In this document: piece by piece, positions 32,320 to 40,223 of the stretch
Layout: each line of letters opens with the position of its first letter
Numbering within the stretch: position 1 is the first letter of the stretch
Origin: a virus
Virus record (IMG/VR): IMGVR_UViG_3300042691_041259
Span: 62,001-126,000 of that record
Length of the DNA: 64,000 bases
Reading direction: 5' to 3' (one strand)
Translations under genes and position numbers: made by a program
The notes under the pieces: generated by a model
Seen by the model: the letters and a program-made list of their open reading frames with translations, nothing else
The model's database searches: none
What the model was told of the DNA's origin: nothing

Positions 32320-32859
32320 TTACCAAGGTTCTTCTGAGCTTAAACCAAGTTGTTTTCCAAATAGTGAAGGAGCATAGCACGCCCAAAAACCTGCGGTGGT
32401 TGGATCCATCTTCTTTTTCAGATCGCACTGTTGGCGGGACCAAAAGCTTGCTGAAGCTTTAGGATCATCGTTTTTAATACTGAGACCGCTAGTATCGCCC
32501 CATGTGATCTTTACTGCAATGATATTTCCATCATCATCTTTCTTTCCACTATTATGATAGACTGTAAACTTTTTATCTCCTCCGCGGAAAGGGGTGTCGA
32601 GTTCTACGTCGATCATTTTTCCATCAGAAGTTTTAAACTTGGCCTTGGTTCCCACTTCTAAATTAGAGGCCATCCAAGCAGCCTTGTCCGAGAGAATCAC
32701 ATTATCCTCGTCCCAATACTTCTTGGTTTCTTCAAAAAGCTCTTTATAGGCTTGGCTGCCTAGACGGTAAATTGAGTTGGTAATGTCCAACCCGTTTTCC
32801 ATGTGGTAGCGAAATCCCTCAGAAACCTGAAAGTCTTCAAATGTCTTTACGTATTTCAT
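32320..32859 (-). CDS. Leader-family protein, 179 aa
   Basis: Starts MKYVKTFEDFQVSEGFRY with VSE as the likely site. The body holds strand pairs (DGKMIDVELDTPFRGGDKKF, IIAVKITWGDTSG) and a cysteine-containing C-terminus (SRQQCDLKKKMD, FWACYAPSLFG). Family not recognised. Leader DNA is almost identical to that of the next gene upstream. Confidence 0.8.
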   Translation of the reverse strand: MKYVKTFEDFQVSEGFRYHMENGLDITNSIYRLGSQAYKELFEETKKYWDEDNVILSDKAAWMASNLEVGTKAKFKTSDGKMIDVELDTPFRGGDKKFTVYHNSGKKDDDGNIIAVKITWGDTSGLSIKNDDPKASASFWSRQQCDLKKKMDPTTAGFWACYAPSLFGKQLGLSSEEPW

Positions 32860-32860
32860 G

Positions 32861-33238
32861 CTAGTATATGATTTTAACAGGTACTTCTTTGACCCCTATT
32901 TCTTGTAGAGCTAGCATGCGGTGTGAACCATCGTGAAACGATGGCGCAAGGCCTTTATCGTACTGAAACTTATCAGCAAACCACATAGTTGGTGCTGGAA
33001 TATCTTTGGCATTTCCTCGGAATTCTTTAACATAATTAGCAACTTTGGTTTTATTAACTTCAAATCTATGATGTTGGACTCTCTTTAAGAAGTCAATAGG
33101 ACTCATGTTAACAATAATCTGTATAAACTCACTACTATGCTTCTTTAAATCATCATCCCAATCTTCACGACCAGTAGTATCCGTGTTAAATGATATAGTC
33201 TCATTTAGGAAGTCTTCAAATGTCTTTACGTATTTCAT
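32861..33238 (-). CDS. Leader-family protein with ParB-like domain
   Basis: 125 residues. Leader MKYVKTFEDFLNETISF with LNE site. The end, PAPTMWFADKFQYDKG ... FHDGSHRMLALQEIG followed by VKEVPVKIIY, matches the ParB/Srx-type pattern (D-G-x-H-R then a P-V strand), a fold used by CTPases, nucleases and modification enzymes. Because the leader suggests entry with the DNA, it may act on DNA or nucleotides at the start of infection; inferred. Confidence 0.82.
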   Translation of the reverse strand: MKYVKTFEDFLNETISFNTDTTGREDWDDDLKKHSSEFIQIIVNMSPIDFLKRVQHHRFEVNKTKVANYVKEFRGNAKDIPAPTMWFADKFQYDKGLAPSFHDGSHRMLALQEIGVKEVPVKIIY

Positions 33239-33243
33239 AAGTG

Positions 33244-34293
33244 TTATCTTCCTTGAAATTTGTTGATGTTTTGGTTAATTACAACTCCTCTAAATATATC
33301 TATAGATCTATCTATTACCGGCTCAGCCATCCATTTTTCAGGGTTAATAATAGTTTCCAAGTACGGAACTAGCGCATTAGAAATTTCTCGTGATGCAGCA
33401 TTCCACAAGTATGTAGGAGTATGATCTACTGAGTAATATGAAATGCCTCTTTCAAGTTCAATAATTGGACTTTCAAATGTGGTAGGTTCTGCAAAGTAGA
33501 ACCCCATGCCTTTATCACAGCTGATGTCTATGATTGCTACGTTATTTCTAAGGAGCGCAAGTTCATTGGGAGTTTTTACATACATTAGTGGAGAATTTAC
33601 ATTCTGCAGTATGCCATTGAATATGATATCCGCGTCGGCAAGATCACTACTTAGGTCATCGGTAGAAATGCACTTATACCATACGTCCGGATTTTTATCA
33701 GCTACCAAGTGTGAAGGCCTTTGAGTGTACACCGTGATATTATTGAATCCGCGACCCTGCAATGCATAGATTGCGCCTCGACTTACAGACCCATAGCCTA
33801 AAACTACTACTTTCTTTCTTGGACCGTAATGACCGTCCATTCCTTTAAGTTCTAAGAAATGCAAAACTCCGGCATACCCCGCAAGTTCATTGTTCCTATA
33901 GAATATGTGTAACTTTCCGTGCTTATTTGTTAGATTCATTTCTTCCCAAGCAAGCAGTGTTAGCTTCTTTTCAATTGCCAAATCAGCAATATCTTTCTGC
34001 TGTACCGCGTGTGTCCAGCCACAAAGGATTCCGCCTTCTTTCATCTGTTCCAGGTCTGCTGCAACAGGCTTTGGCAAAATAATGATGTCACAGTTATACA
34101 GCTGTTCTCTTGGAGCTACTCTACAGCCAAAATTCAAAAAGTACTCATCGGAGTACCCATAGTCAGCGCCATAGCCTTCTTCAAACACAAGCTGCTCTCG
34201 GACGCTTTTCTCAATTTTACGAATATGCTCGGGATAAATTGGAATGCGTTTTTCGTTTTCCTTATACGATGTTTTGAATACTCCTGTTGTCAT
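33244..34293 (-). CDS. N5-(carboxyethyl)ornithine synthase/alanine dehydrogenase-like oxidoreductase
   Basis: 349 residues. The N-terminal TSYKENEKRIPIYPEHIRKI, GWTHAVQQKDIADLA, YAGYAGVLHFLEL, the Rossmann VVVLGYGSVSRGAI and the C-terminal TPTYLWNAASREISNAL all follow the pattern of carboxyethylornithine synthase, an NADPH-linked opine-forming relative of alanine dehydrogenase. It may reductively condense an amino acid with a keto acid. No leader. Its start overlaps the ATP-grasp gene stop by four bases, so the two probably work in one pathway. Such an enzyme is rare in phages as far as I know. Confidence 0.85.
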   Translation of the reverse strand: MTTGVFKTSYKENEKRIPIYPEHIRKIEKSVREQLVFEEGYGADYGYSDEYFLNFGCRVAPREQLYNCDIIILPKPVAADLEQMKEGGILCGWTHAVQQKDIADLAIEKKLTLLAWEEMNLTNKHGKLHIFYRNNELAGYAGVLHFLELKGMDGHYGPRKKVVVLGYGSVSRGAIYALQGRGFNNITVYTQRPSHLVADKNPDVWYKCISTDDLSSDLADADIIFNGILQNVNSPLMYVKTPNELALLRNNVAIIDISCDKGMGFYFAEPTTFESPIIELERGISYYSVDHTPTYLWNAASREISNALVPYLETIINPEKWMAEPVIDRSIDIFRGVVINQNINKFQGR

Positions 34294-35378
34294 TTCTTAT
34301 CTAGGTTGAAAAAGTACCGATAACCGTCTTTTGCTTTGGGATCTGTTATGAGTTCATAATCCATTGCCCATTGCGACGATTGAATTTCCTTTTTGTATTT
34401 TGGCCAGTAGTTCTGGTGTCCAGGAACTACGTATTTTTTGTAGATGTCTTCCAAGAATTCGTCGGGAAGCTGCTCACCGTAAAAGTCTTCATAAATTGCT
34501 TTATAGACTTCGCACATTTTCACGCTTCCCAACCCGGTTGCGGATGAAGTTTCCATCACCCACAGCTTTCCTTTCTTATCTACTACAATATCCAGCGACC
34601 AAAGGTTTAAGTCCAAGTCTTTCTTAATATCTGAACAGATTTGCAGAACGCTTTTGATAAATTCAGGAGAAACCTTATTTCTGTCTTGGTACACATATGT
34701 AAAAGCAATTTTTTCATTTGCTTTCTTGGTCTTAATAGAGCGGTCCTCATCAATGGTAGGAACTCGTTCATTAATGATGATGATCTGGTCCTGGCAAAAT
34801 ACTACCCGGTATTCTCTTTCAAAATCAATAAACTGGCAAAAAAGATCAAAATCTTCTTTGCTTTTCTTTAGTTCTTCGGGAGTGTCAAACTTTTGAACTC
34901 CTAATCCACTGTGGCCATTTTTAATTTTGGCAATCACAGGAAAACCAACAGCTCCGTCTAGCGCTTCTTTTTTAGAAAACACTGTTTTTGGAAGCCACTT
35001 GTATTTTCCAAAAGTTTTGCCAAACAAGGTTTTATCGCCCGACGTTGGCAAAAGTTCTCTTTTATTGTATAAGAGATCGCTGTTTACCTTTTTATTTTTG
35101 ATAAACATTTCAGACTCTTTGTCCTGTCCGCCTCCGTAATAGAGAAGCGGAATTCCATCTACAATCTGAACCTTTTCATTGTCAAAATCATCTTTGGTAA
35201 AGTAATTATGAAACAGCGCATTTTTAGCGGCCATGTTGTATTTTTTTTCGCGGCCGTTTACATCTCCCGAAGTTGTGCGTATGTCATTGGACTGCATGAC
35301 CCAGCCAACTTTCTTGGCGTACTTGTCATACATATTGGCTTCAAAGATAAATTGTTCGTAGAGTTTAACGTGTTTCAT
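34290..35378 (-). CDS. Leader-family ATP-grasp ligase
   Basis: 362 residues. Leader MKHVKLYEQFIFEANMY with IFE site. ATP-grasp marks: FPVIAKIKNGHSGLGV (glycine-rich loop region), FCQFIDFEREYRVVF, and WSLDIVVDKKGKLWVMETS with the metal-binding Asp and Glu; ATGLGSVKM follows. ATP-grasp enzymes join a carboxylate to an amine or thiol using ATP, as RimK and glutathione synthetase do. Paired with the opine-type dehydrogenase, it could make a modified amino acid or peptide, or tag a protein; inferred. Confidence 0.88.
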   Translation of the reverse strand: MKHVKLYEQFIFEANMYDKYAKKVGWVMQSNDIRTTSGDVNGREKKYNMAAKNALFHNYFTKDDFDNEKVQIVDGIPLLYYGGGQDKESEMFIKNKKVNSDLLYNKRELLPTSGDKTLFGKTFGKYKWLPKTVFSKKEALDGAVGFPVIAKIKNGHSGLGVQKFDTPEELKKSKEDFDLFCQFIDFEREYRVVFCQDQIIIINERVPTIDEDRSIKTKKANEKIAFTYVYQDRNKVSPEFIKSVLQICSDIKKDLDLNLWSLDIVVDKKGKLWVMETSSATGLGSVKMCEVYKAIYEDFYGEQLPDEFLEDIYKKYVVPGHQNYWPKYKKEIQSSQWAMDYELITDPKAKDGYRYFFNLDKK

Positions 35379-35386
35379 AAAAATTG

Positions 35387-35959
35387 TTATCCAAAGTATT
35401 CATTTTCAAAGTATAGAATCTCGAACTTGCTATCCGTGTTGATCAAGGTCAACGCGTTCAGAAGATCTGAGTATTCGCCCACTGCTTCATTCTGAATGTC
35501 AACATACCCTTGAATGAAGTTAAATGTAGCACAGTGAATGTCACAAAGAATTCTTTGACCTTTTTCACAGTACTTGTCATACAAATCGTATTCCATTTGG
35601 TAAGCGCGATTAATGATATCTACCAGGCTTACAAAATCAACTCGTGTAGGAGCTTGCGGAATGGCTGGCATTTCGTTCCACTGTACAAGGTAGTCCTGTA
35701 GACCTTTTGCGTGTTCTAGTTCGCTTGCCGCTTCAGCTTCAAAGAAAGCGGCTGCTTTTTTGTAGTTTACATTATTACACCAGTTTGCAGCATTTCTGTA
35801 GAAGTAATGCGCTGTATACTCGTCACCAATACGGTCATTGAGCATATTCACAACTTCTGCAGGAAGCTTATTAGGTGTGATTGGCTTAACCGCAGTCAGA
35901 TCAATTGCTTCATTGATCGTAATGTTGTTATCGCCTTTGAATGTTTGAAAAGTTTTCAT
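35387..35959 (-). CDS. Ferritin-like protein, likely leader-family variant
   Basis: 190 residues with the ferritin four-helix pattern: DRIGDEYTAHYFYRNAANW, FFEAEAASELEHAKGLQDYL (E-x-x-H) and YVDIQNEAVGEYSDLL, giving ferroxidase-site Glu and His. The opening MKTFQTFKGDNNITINEAI has MKTF-x-x-F and an INE site, so it may also be packaged. Ferritins store iron and limit oxidative damage; a head-borne ferritin would be unusual. It sits between two leader-type enzymes. Confidence 0.85.
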   Translation of the reverse strand: MKTFQTFKGDNNITINEAIDLTAVKPITPNKLPAEVVNMLNDRIGDEYTAHYFYRNAANWCNNVNYKKAAAFFEAEAASELEHAKGLQDYLVQWNEMPAIPQAPTRVDFVSLVDIINRAYQMEYDLYDKYCEKGQRILCDIHCATFNFIQGYVDIQNEAVGEYSDLLNALTLINTDSKFEILYFENEYFG

Positions 35960-36544
35960 CTATTTTATGTATTTTCTTAGCTCATCAAAGTACTTATGAA
36001 GCTCTTTAGGCATCTGTTCGTCGAAAGCTTTTTTGTCGTCGTCCTTTAATGCCTGACGAACTTTAGTTCCGCTTGGCCCACCGTCCTCTCTTGCGTCTAC
36101 CATCTTTACATTAAAGGATGGATCAACTGGAGTATCAGTTTTTGGACCAGTGATATATTCAACTTGTCTTTTGTAATCCGAGAATCGGTCACTTCCGCAA
36201 CCAACACCCATCGGCTCATAACCTTTGCTGCGTAGGAATTGCACCATCAGCGGTATTACCGTCTTTTGACCTTGTGGATAAATGAAATAGTCAGCAATGT
36301 AATTGTTAGCTTTTACCACATCGGCTCCCATCTTTTCCAGCAATGAATCCGGAAATGGAGACTCTTCTTTTTTGGAAAGAATTTGAATAGGTATCACAGG
36401 TAAGCCAAATTCCTCAGAAGTTCTTTTCAAAGCTGCCAAATGTCCATTGTGAAATGGCTGGAACCTTCCAGGAAAGAACACCACTTTTTGGCCTTCTTTC
36501 TCAAAAATAAAGCTTTCAAATGTCTTAACGTATTCTTTTCTCAT
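35960..36544 (-). CDS. Leader-family nucleotidylyltransferase (HxGH, NMNAT-like)
   Basis: 194 residues. Leader MRKEYVKTFESFIFEKEG with IFE site, directly followed by VVFFPGRFQPFHNGH, the nucleotidylyltransferase HxGH motif, and later DGGPSGTKVRQAL, a version of the second motif of NMN/NaMN adenylyltransferases and FAD-type enzymes. GVGCGSDRF is a third conserved strand. It probably transfers AMP or CMP to a small substrate, most simply making NAD from NMN. The nearly contiguous leader and catalytic core support cleavage after residue 14. Confidence 0.88.
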   Translation of the reverse strand: MRKEYVKTFESFIFEKEGQKVVFFPGRFQPFHNGHLAALKRTSEEFGLPVIPIQILSKKEESPFPDSLLEKMGADVVKANNYIADYFIYPQGQKTVIPLMVQFLRSKGYEPMGVGCGSDRFSDYKRQVEYITGPKTDTPVDPSFNVKMVDAREDGGPSGTKVRQALKDDDKKAFDEQMPKELHKYFDELRKYIK

Positions 36545-37146
36545 TATGCAATATCTTTTGATTCAATCAATGTATACGTAAAAGAATTTCCATGCAGCAA
36601 AGCAGCCTTGCTGCAAATTGCCATGAATTGTTTAAAGTCTTTAATTCTTTTAAACACCTGACAGCCTTCGCTCCAGTTTTCTACGTATTGGCTTTCTGTT
36701 TTGGGATTGCTTCTGTGTATGTTAATTCCAAAAAGCCCTTCATCTACAATAACCTCATTAAAGGTCATATCTTTGTTTTTATCTCGCCAAACTTTTACAA
36801 GTCTTTGCTGGCAAAGAGCCTCATATTTTCCTTGATGCAGACGAATAGTATGCGATCCTCTGTATTGGTTAGGTATGAGTCTAGCAACACCCTTTGGATT
36901 GCTGTAATTCTTTACCGCCTTTGTTCCTGGATCAGTAGTGCATGCCCAAGAAAAAAACTTCCATTCACCGTTTTCCTTGTATGAAATAGTCAACAAATCG
37001 TCAAAAAGATTTGTGACCGACTTTCCAGTTGAAGAGTTTCTAACCCCAACAATGTTGACATCAAACCCTTTATTTTCTTCATCGTCAAACCAAACATATC
37101 CTTTGTTTTGTACGGCAGCTTTTATTTTTTCCAGTGTAAGACTCAT
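36544..37146 (-). CDS. Possible L,D-transpeptidase-like (YkuD-type) protein
   Basis: 200 residues. The region GINIHRSNPKTESQYVENW followed by SEGCQVF has the H ... S-x-G-C pattern of YkuD-type cysteine enzymes acting on peptidoglycan. The N-terminus MSLTLEKIKAAVQNKGYVWF lacks a signal peptide. If correct it may be a cell-wall enzyme for lysis or entry. Other cysteine-peptidase folds are not excluded. It shares a base with the gene to its left. Confidence 0.55.
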   Translation of the reverse strand: MSLTLEKIKAAVQNKGYVWFDDEENKGFDVNIVGVRNSSTGKSVTNLFDDLLTISYKENGEWKFFSWACTTDPGTKAVKNYSNPKGVARLIPNQYRGSHTIRLHQGKYEALCQQRLVKVWRDKNKDMTFNEVIVDEGLFGINIHRSNPKTESQYVENWSEGCQVFKRIKDFKQFMAICSKAALLHGNSFTYTLIESKDIA

Positions 37147-37155
37147 AACAAACTA

Positions 37156-38478
37156 TTATTTTTTATAGGCAAGTATGCTTCGGATTTGATGAAGCGGAGC
37201 AAAAATTCCAGTATACTTATAGAGCTTACCTTTGAATACAAAAGTAATTCCTTCGGTAGGTACTATACTTTCCAGTCCGCCAGCAGCTGCTACTCGAGTA
37301 AGCTCGTGTTCCAGCTTTGCTACATCTTTTTCATCACCATTAGTGCGAATAGAAGAAATCACAGAATCAATTTCTTTTCTCATAGAAGCTGCAGCAGCTG
37401 TAGGATTAGCTGACAAAAACGCACTGATGTTTTTCATCATTTCAGTTCCAACTTCCAGGAAGAGACTTTCCAACGGACCGTATACCTTTCTTTTGAGTTC
37501 TTTTCCACGGCTCTTTTCCATGTCAACAAACCAGTTAGCTCCTTCGCCCAAGTCTTTTTTCAGCTGTGCCGCAGTGTATGACTTGTCAATGTCTGCTATT
37601 CTTCGAGCCAAACCGTCCATTGAATTTTCTGGAATTTCCACTTTTGCTTTAGCAGCTTCTTCCTTCAGAATTTTCTTAGCCATGCCTAAAGCATAATCAC
37701 CAACCGTACTGTTAGAAGTAGAACCGCTTTCTGCCATAATGGAATCAAGCTTGCTCTTGTAATAGGAAGCCCGTTCCTTTGTTTTTGGAAATGGAATAGA
37801 AGCTATATCTTGCGGACCTCGAACAAAGAAAGTTTCTTGAGCAGTTGCATTAGCATCCGCCACAAGTTTTCCAAGTTCTCTACCGGCCTGCTTATCTTCA
37901 CCAATTGCGTTACCATCTGCATCGTGTTCAACTACGCCATGAAATACAAGCATATTCTGTCCATACGGAACAGTATTTTGTGTAATAGGCGTAATGACTT
38001 CAACCGAAGCAAAATTCTTTCCATCGTTAAAGTACTTCTTTTTGTCAGCTTCTGACAGTGAATTGATGGCACCAGTAAGATCTTTCATAGCCGCATTATA
38101 TGCGGTTTCAATATCACCTCGGCCCGCAAACATACTTGCGATACCCGCAGAATCCAAAGCAGCTTCTCCACCATTTTTAAGGTGAGACTTGTTACGAGCC
38201 GCAATAAGCTTCCCGTTTTTCCAAGAGATCATGATGTTTTGACCGTCGGTCTTTTCTTGAACAAAGTTCTCAGGCCCGAACGCGCCGCTAACGGTGGCCT
38301 CAATCATTTCGCGAAGGTCTGCCATCGTCAGTCCTACGTCTTCAAACGGATGACTGATATGGCCGTACGCTCCACCTTCATTTACCGCATTCCACTCTGC
38401 CCAAGAATTAGTACGGCCTTCGTAAAGCCTTACTTGTTCAAGAAATGCATTGTAGCTGTATAGTCTGTTTGTACTCAT
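37156..38478 (-). CDS. ATP-dependent ligase-like nucleotidyltransferase
   Basis: 440 residues. Motif I FVQEKTDGQN (adenylated lysine K-T-D-G), GKLIAARNKSHLKNGG, motif III FASVEVITP, and motif IV/V region EGITFVFKGKLYKYTGIF are in the right order for a DNA or RNA ligase or a related capping-type enzyme. The middle (about 200-370) is helical and longer than in small ligases. The opening MSTNRLYSYNAFLEQVRLYEG is a possible weak leader with LYE. A role in RNA repair is plausible; substrate unknown. Confidence 0.75.
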   Translation of the reverse strand: MSTNRLYSYNAFLEQVRLYEGRTNSWAEWNAVNEGGAYGHISHPFEDVGLTMADLREMIEATVSGAFGPENFVQEKTDGQNIMISWKNGKLIAARNKSHLKNGGEAALDSAGIASMFAGRGDIETAYNAAMKDLTGAINSLSEADKKKYFNDGKNFASVEVITPITQNTVPYGQNMLVFHGVVEHDADGNAIGEDKQAGRELGKLVADANATAQETFFVRGPQDIASIPFPKTKERASYYKSKLDSIMAESGSTSNSTVGDYALGMAKKILKEEAAKAKVEIPENSMDGLARRIADIDKSYTAAQLKKDLGEGANWFVDMEKSRGKELKRKVYGPLESLFLEVGTEMMKNISAFLSANPTAAAASMRKEIDSVISSIRTNGDEKDVAKLEHELTRVAAAGGLESIVPTEGITFVFKGKLYKYTGIFAPLHQIRSILAYKK

Positions 38479-38684
38479 TAGAATGTGCTGTCCATTATTA
38501 CTTTTGCGATATCATCAATTAAACCGCTTTTAGCAACATCCGCGCCTGGCTTAAGATAGTTTTCTTTCATCATATGTTCAATAATGACTGTTGCAAGAAC
38601 TTTAGCGCCTGATGGCTTATTCTTCCCTGCTACTTGTACTGCTGCTTCGGCAACAAATGTCTCAAATGATTTAGTGTAATTCAT
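38478..38684 (-). CDS. Leader-family protein, 68 aa
   Basis: Starts MNYTKSFETFVAEAAVQV with VAE site, followed by a short helical body (KVLATVIIEHMMKENYLK) that would be about 57 residues after cleavage. Sequence-packed: its stop overlaps the ligase-like start by ATGA and its start abuts the next stop. Confidence 0.8.
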   Translation of the reverse strand: MNYTKSFETFVAEAAVQVAGKNKPSGAKVLATVIIEHMMKENYLKPGADVAKSGLIDDIAKVIMDSTF

Positions 38685-38957
38685 TTACGGTGCTGTTTTT
38701 ACATGATCTATGAATGCTTCAAAGGCCTTTGTAAGATCCTCATACGCTTCATCAAGATTCGTAATATCTTTCTGATTAGGCACACCCGACACTGGATTGG
38801 GTTCTAGCGTTGCACGCATTGCAAGCTCTGCGGCTGCGGCTTTCGCCTTCTTTTGCAGATCAAGATATTTGTTAACATACTGCTTGAGGCGTGCCTCAGA
38901 AGGACTCGCCTCGTTGATTCCGTTTTCAAATTCTGAAAAGTTCATCTTATTTGGCAT
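38685..38957 (-). CDS. Leader-family protein, 90 aa, helical
   Basis: Starts MPNKMNFSEFENGINEASPSE with INE site. The body is alanine-rich helix (LKQYVNKYLDLQKKAKAAAA) then EAYEDLTKAFEAFIDHV. Alanine- and lysine-rich helices suit a scaffold/core component. An ATG at residue 5 is an alternative start. Confidence 0.75.
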   Translation of the reverse strand: MPNKMNFSEFENGINEASPSEARLKQYVNKYLDLQKKAKAAAAELAMRATLEPNPVSGVPNQKDITNLDEAYEDLTKAFEAFIDHVKTAP

Positions 38958-39375
38958 CTTTTTCAGTATCGATTTCGCCTTCCTTGTTTACTTCTTCTCC
39001 CTGCTCTTCTTCTTTCTTAGGCTTAGCATCTTTTACTTCTTCACCGCCTTCTTGCGCGTCTTCAGCAGCAGGGAGTTTTTCAGTTTCTTTAGCATCTTTA
39101 GCAGCAGGAATTTCAGCTTCTTTAACACCAGCTTCATCTTTTTCTTTTTCAACTTTGTCTTTTGCCGCAGGCTTAACACCTTTGCCAGCATCCCAGTCAG
39201 CTGCAATCTCATTGAAGAACTCTTTCTTCTTCTCGTCGTCCAAGTCAGCAGGAGATTCTACTCCGTACTTTGCAAGTTTTGCTTGGAAATAGTCTTGGTA
39301 AGACTTTTGCAGCTCTGATTTTTTAGCATCTTCGGCTTCGCGGATTGAACCAATCCATTCACTAAATTTTTTCAT
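38947..39375 (-). CDS. Acidic leader-family protein, 142 aa (head core-like)
   Basis: Starts MKKFSEWIGSIREAEDAKK with IRE site, then a helix and a long, very acidic Glu/Lys/Ala/Asp region (KDAKETEKLPAAEDAQEGG, KEGEIDTEKDAK), disordered. Such charged proteins resemble head-core (prohead scaffold) or internal-protein components; assignment is by composition only. Confidence 0.75.
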   Translation of the reverse strand: MKKFSEWIGSIREAEDAKKSELQKSYQDYFQAKLAKYGVESPADLDDEKKKEFFNEIAADWDAGKGVKPAAKDKVEKEKDEAGVKEAEIPAAKDAKETEKLPAAEDAQEGGEEVKDAKPKKEEEQGEEVNKEGEIDTEKDAK

Positions 39376-39384
39376 TGTTCTATT

Positions 39385-40209
39385 TTATTTTATGTTTTCT
39401 TTTTTCTTTTGGAGCTTTTTAATCTCATCATTTATGCTCTGAATTGCAGACATAGCTTTTTTAGCCCCCGGATCGCTTGAATCACCTCCGTATTCATCCT
39501 CAATTTTTTTATTGAGAGACTTTTGTTTTTGCATCAGCGAATTTATCTTATCATCAATTTCTTGAACTTTATCGCTAACGCTACTTTCTTCATCTTTTTT
39601 CTTTACAAAGAAAATAGTATTTCCTTTAGGAGTATTTATAGGACCTGAACTATCATACTTTTTAGGGTCGGGAACTTCTGGACCGCCCTCCCCGGGCTTG
39701 TATTGATACATGCCCGCATCCTTTGCTTGCTTGACAGCTTTATCATAAATTTCCTTTGTTTTCTCGCTACTCATTATCCAGTATTCTTTTTTACCATCTG
39801 GATTAACGACTGACGCAGTTTTTGGGAACCCTTCAGAATCAGCTTCTTCGTATCGATCCTGGTCGGTTTTTACAAAGCCTTTAGATTCCAAATCTTCTTT
39901 TTTCTTTGCATAGTCCTCTTTTGCCTGTTCGGCCTTATCTTTTAGCAGATCTACCTGTTTTTGAATAATTTCCTTTTTCTTTGTGGAACCTTCCCCTTCA
40001 ACATCTTTCTTGGCACCTATTAAAGCTTTGATTTTGTCTCGTATAGCAGAAAGCAGTCCTTCATTCATGCATTCATCAATATTAACAAATTCAATAATCT
40101 CTTCTTCTGTTAAAGAATTAAATACATCAGAATTTTCTACTTCCAGCGTAAAACTTTTAATAGATTCTTTTAGAGCAAATTGCTCAAATTTCATAATACG
40201 AGTTTTCAT
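39385..40209 (-). CDS. Leader-family protein, 274 aa, coiled coil
   Basis: Starts MKTRIMKFEQFALKESIKS with LKE site. It is rich in Lys/Glu coiled coil (KKKEIIQKQVDLLKDKAEQA, EIDDKINSLMQKQKSLNKKI) with a small central strand domain (FPKTASVVNPDGKKEYW). It may be a core/scaffold component; no enzyme motif seen. An additional possible cleavage site, VEGEG, lies near residue 75. Confidence 0.78.
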   Translation of the reverse strand: MKTRIMKFEQFALKESIKSFTLEVENSDVFNSLTEEEIIEFVNIDECMNEGLLSAIRDKIKALIGAKKDVEGEGSTKKKEIIQKQVDLLKDKAEQAKEDYAKKKEDLESKGFVKTDQDRYEEADSEGFPKTASVVNPDGKKEYWIMSSEKTKEIYDKAVKQAKDAGMYQYKPGEGGPEVPDPKKYDSSGPINTPKGNTIFFVKKKDEESSVSDKVQEIDDKINSLMQKQKSLNKKIEDEYGGDSSDPGAKKAMSAIQSINDEIKKLQKKKENIK

Positions 40210-40223
40210 TTTTCTTATTTTTT

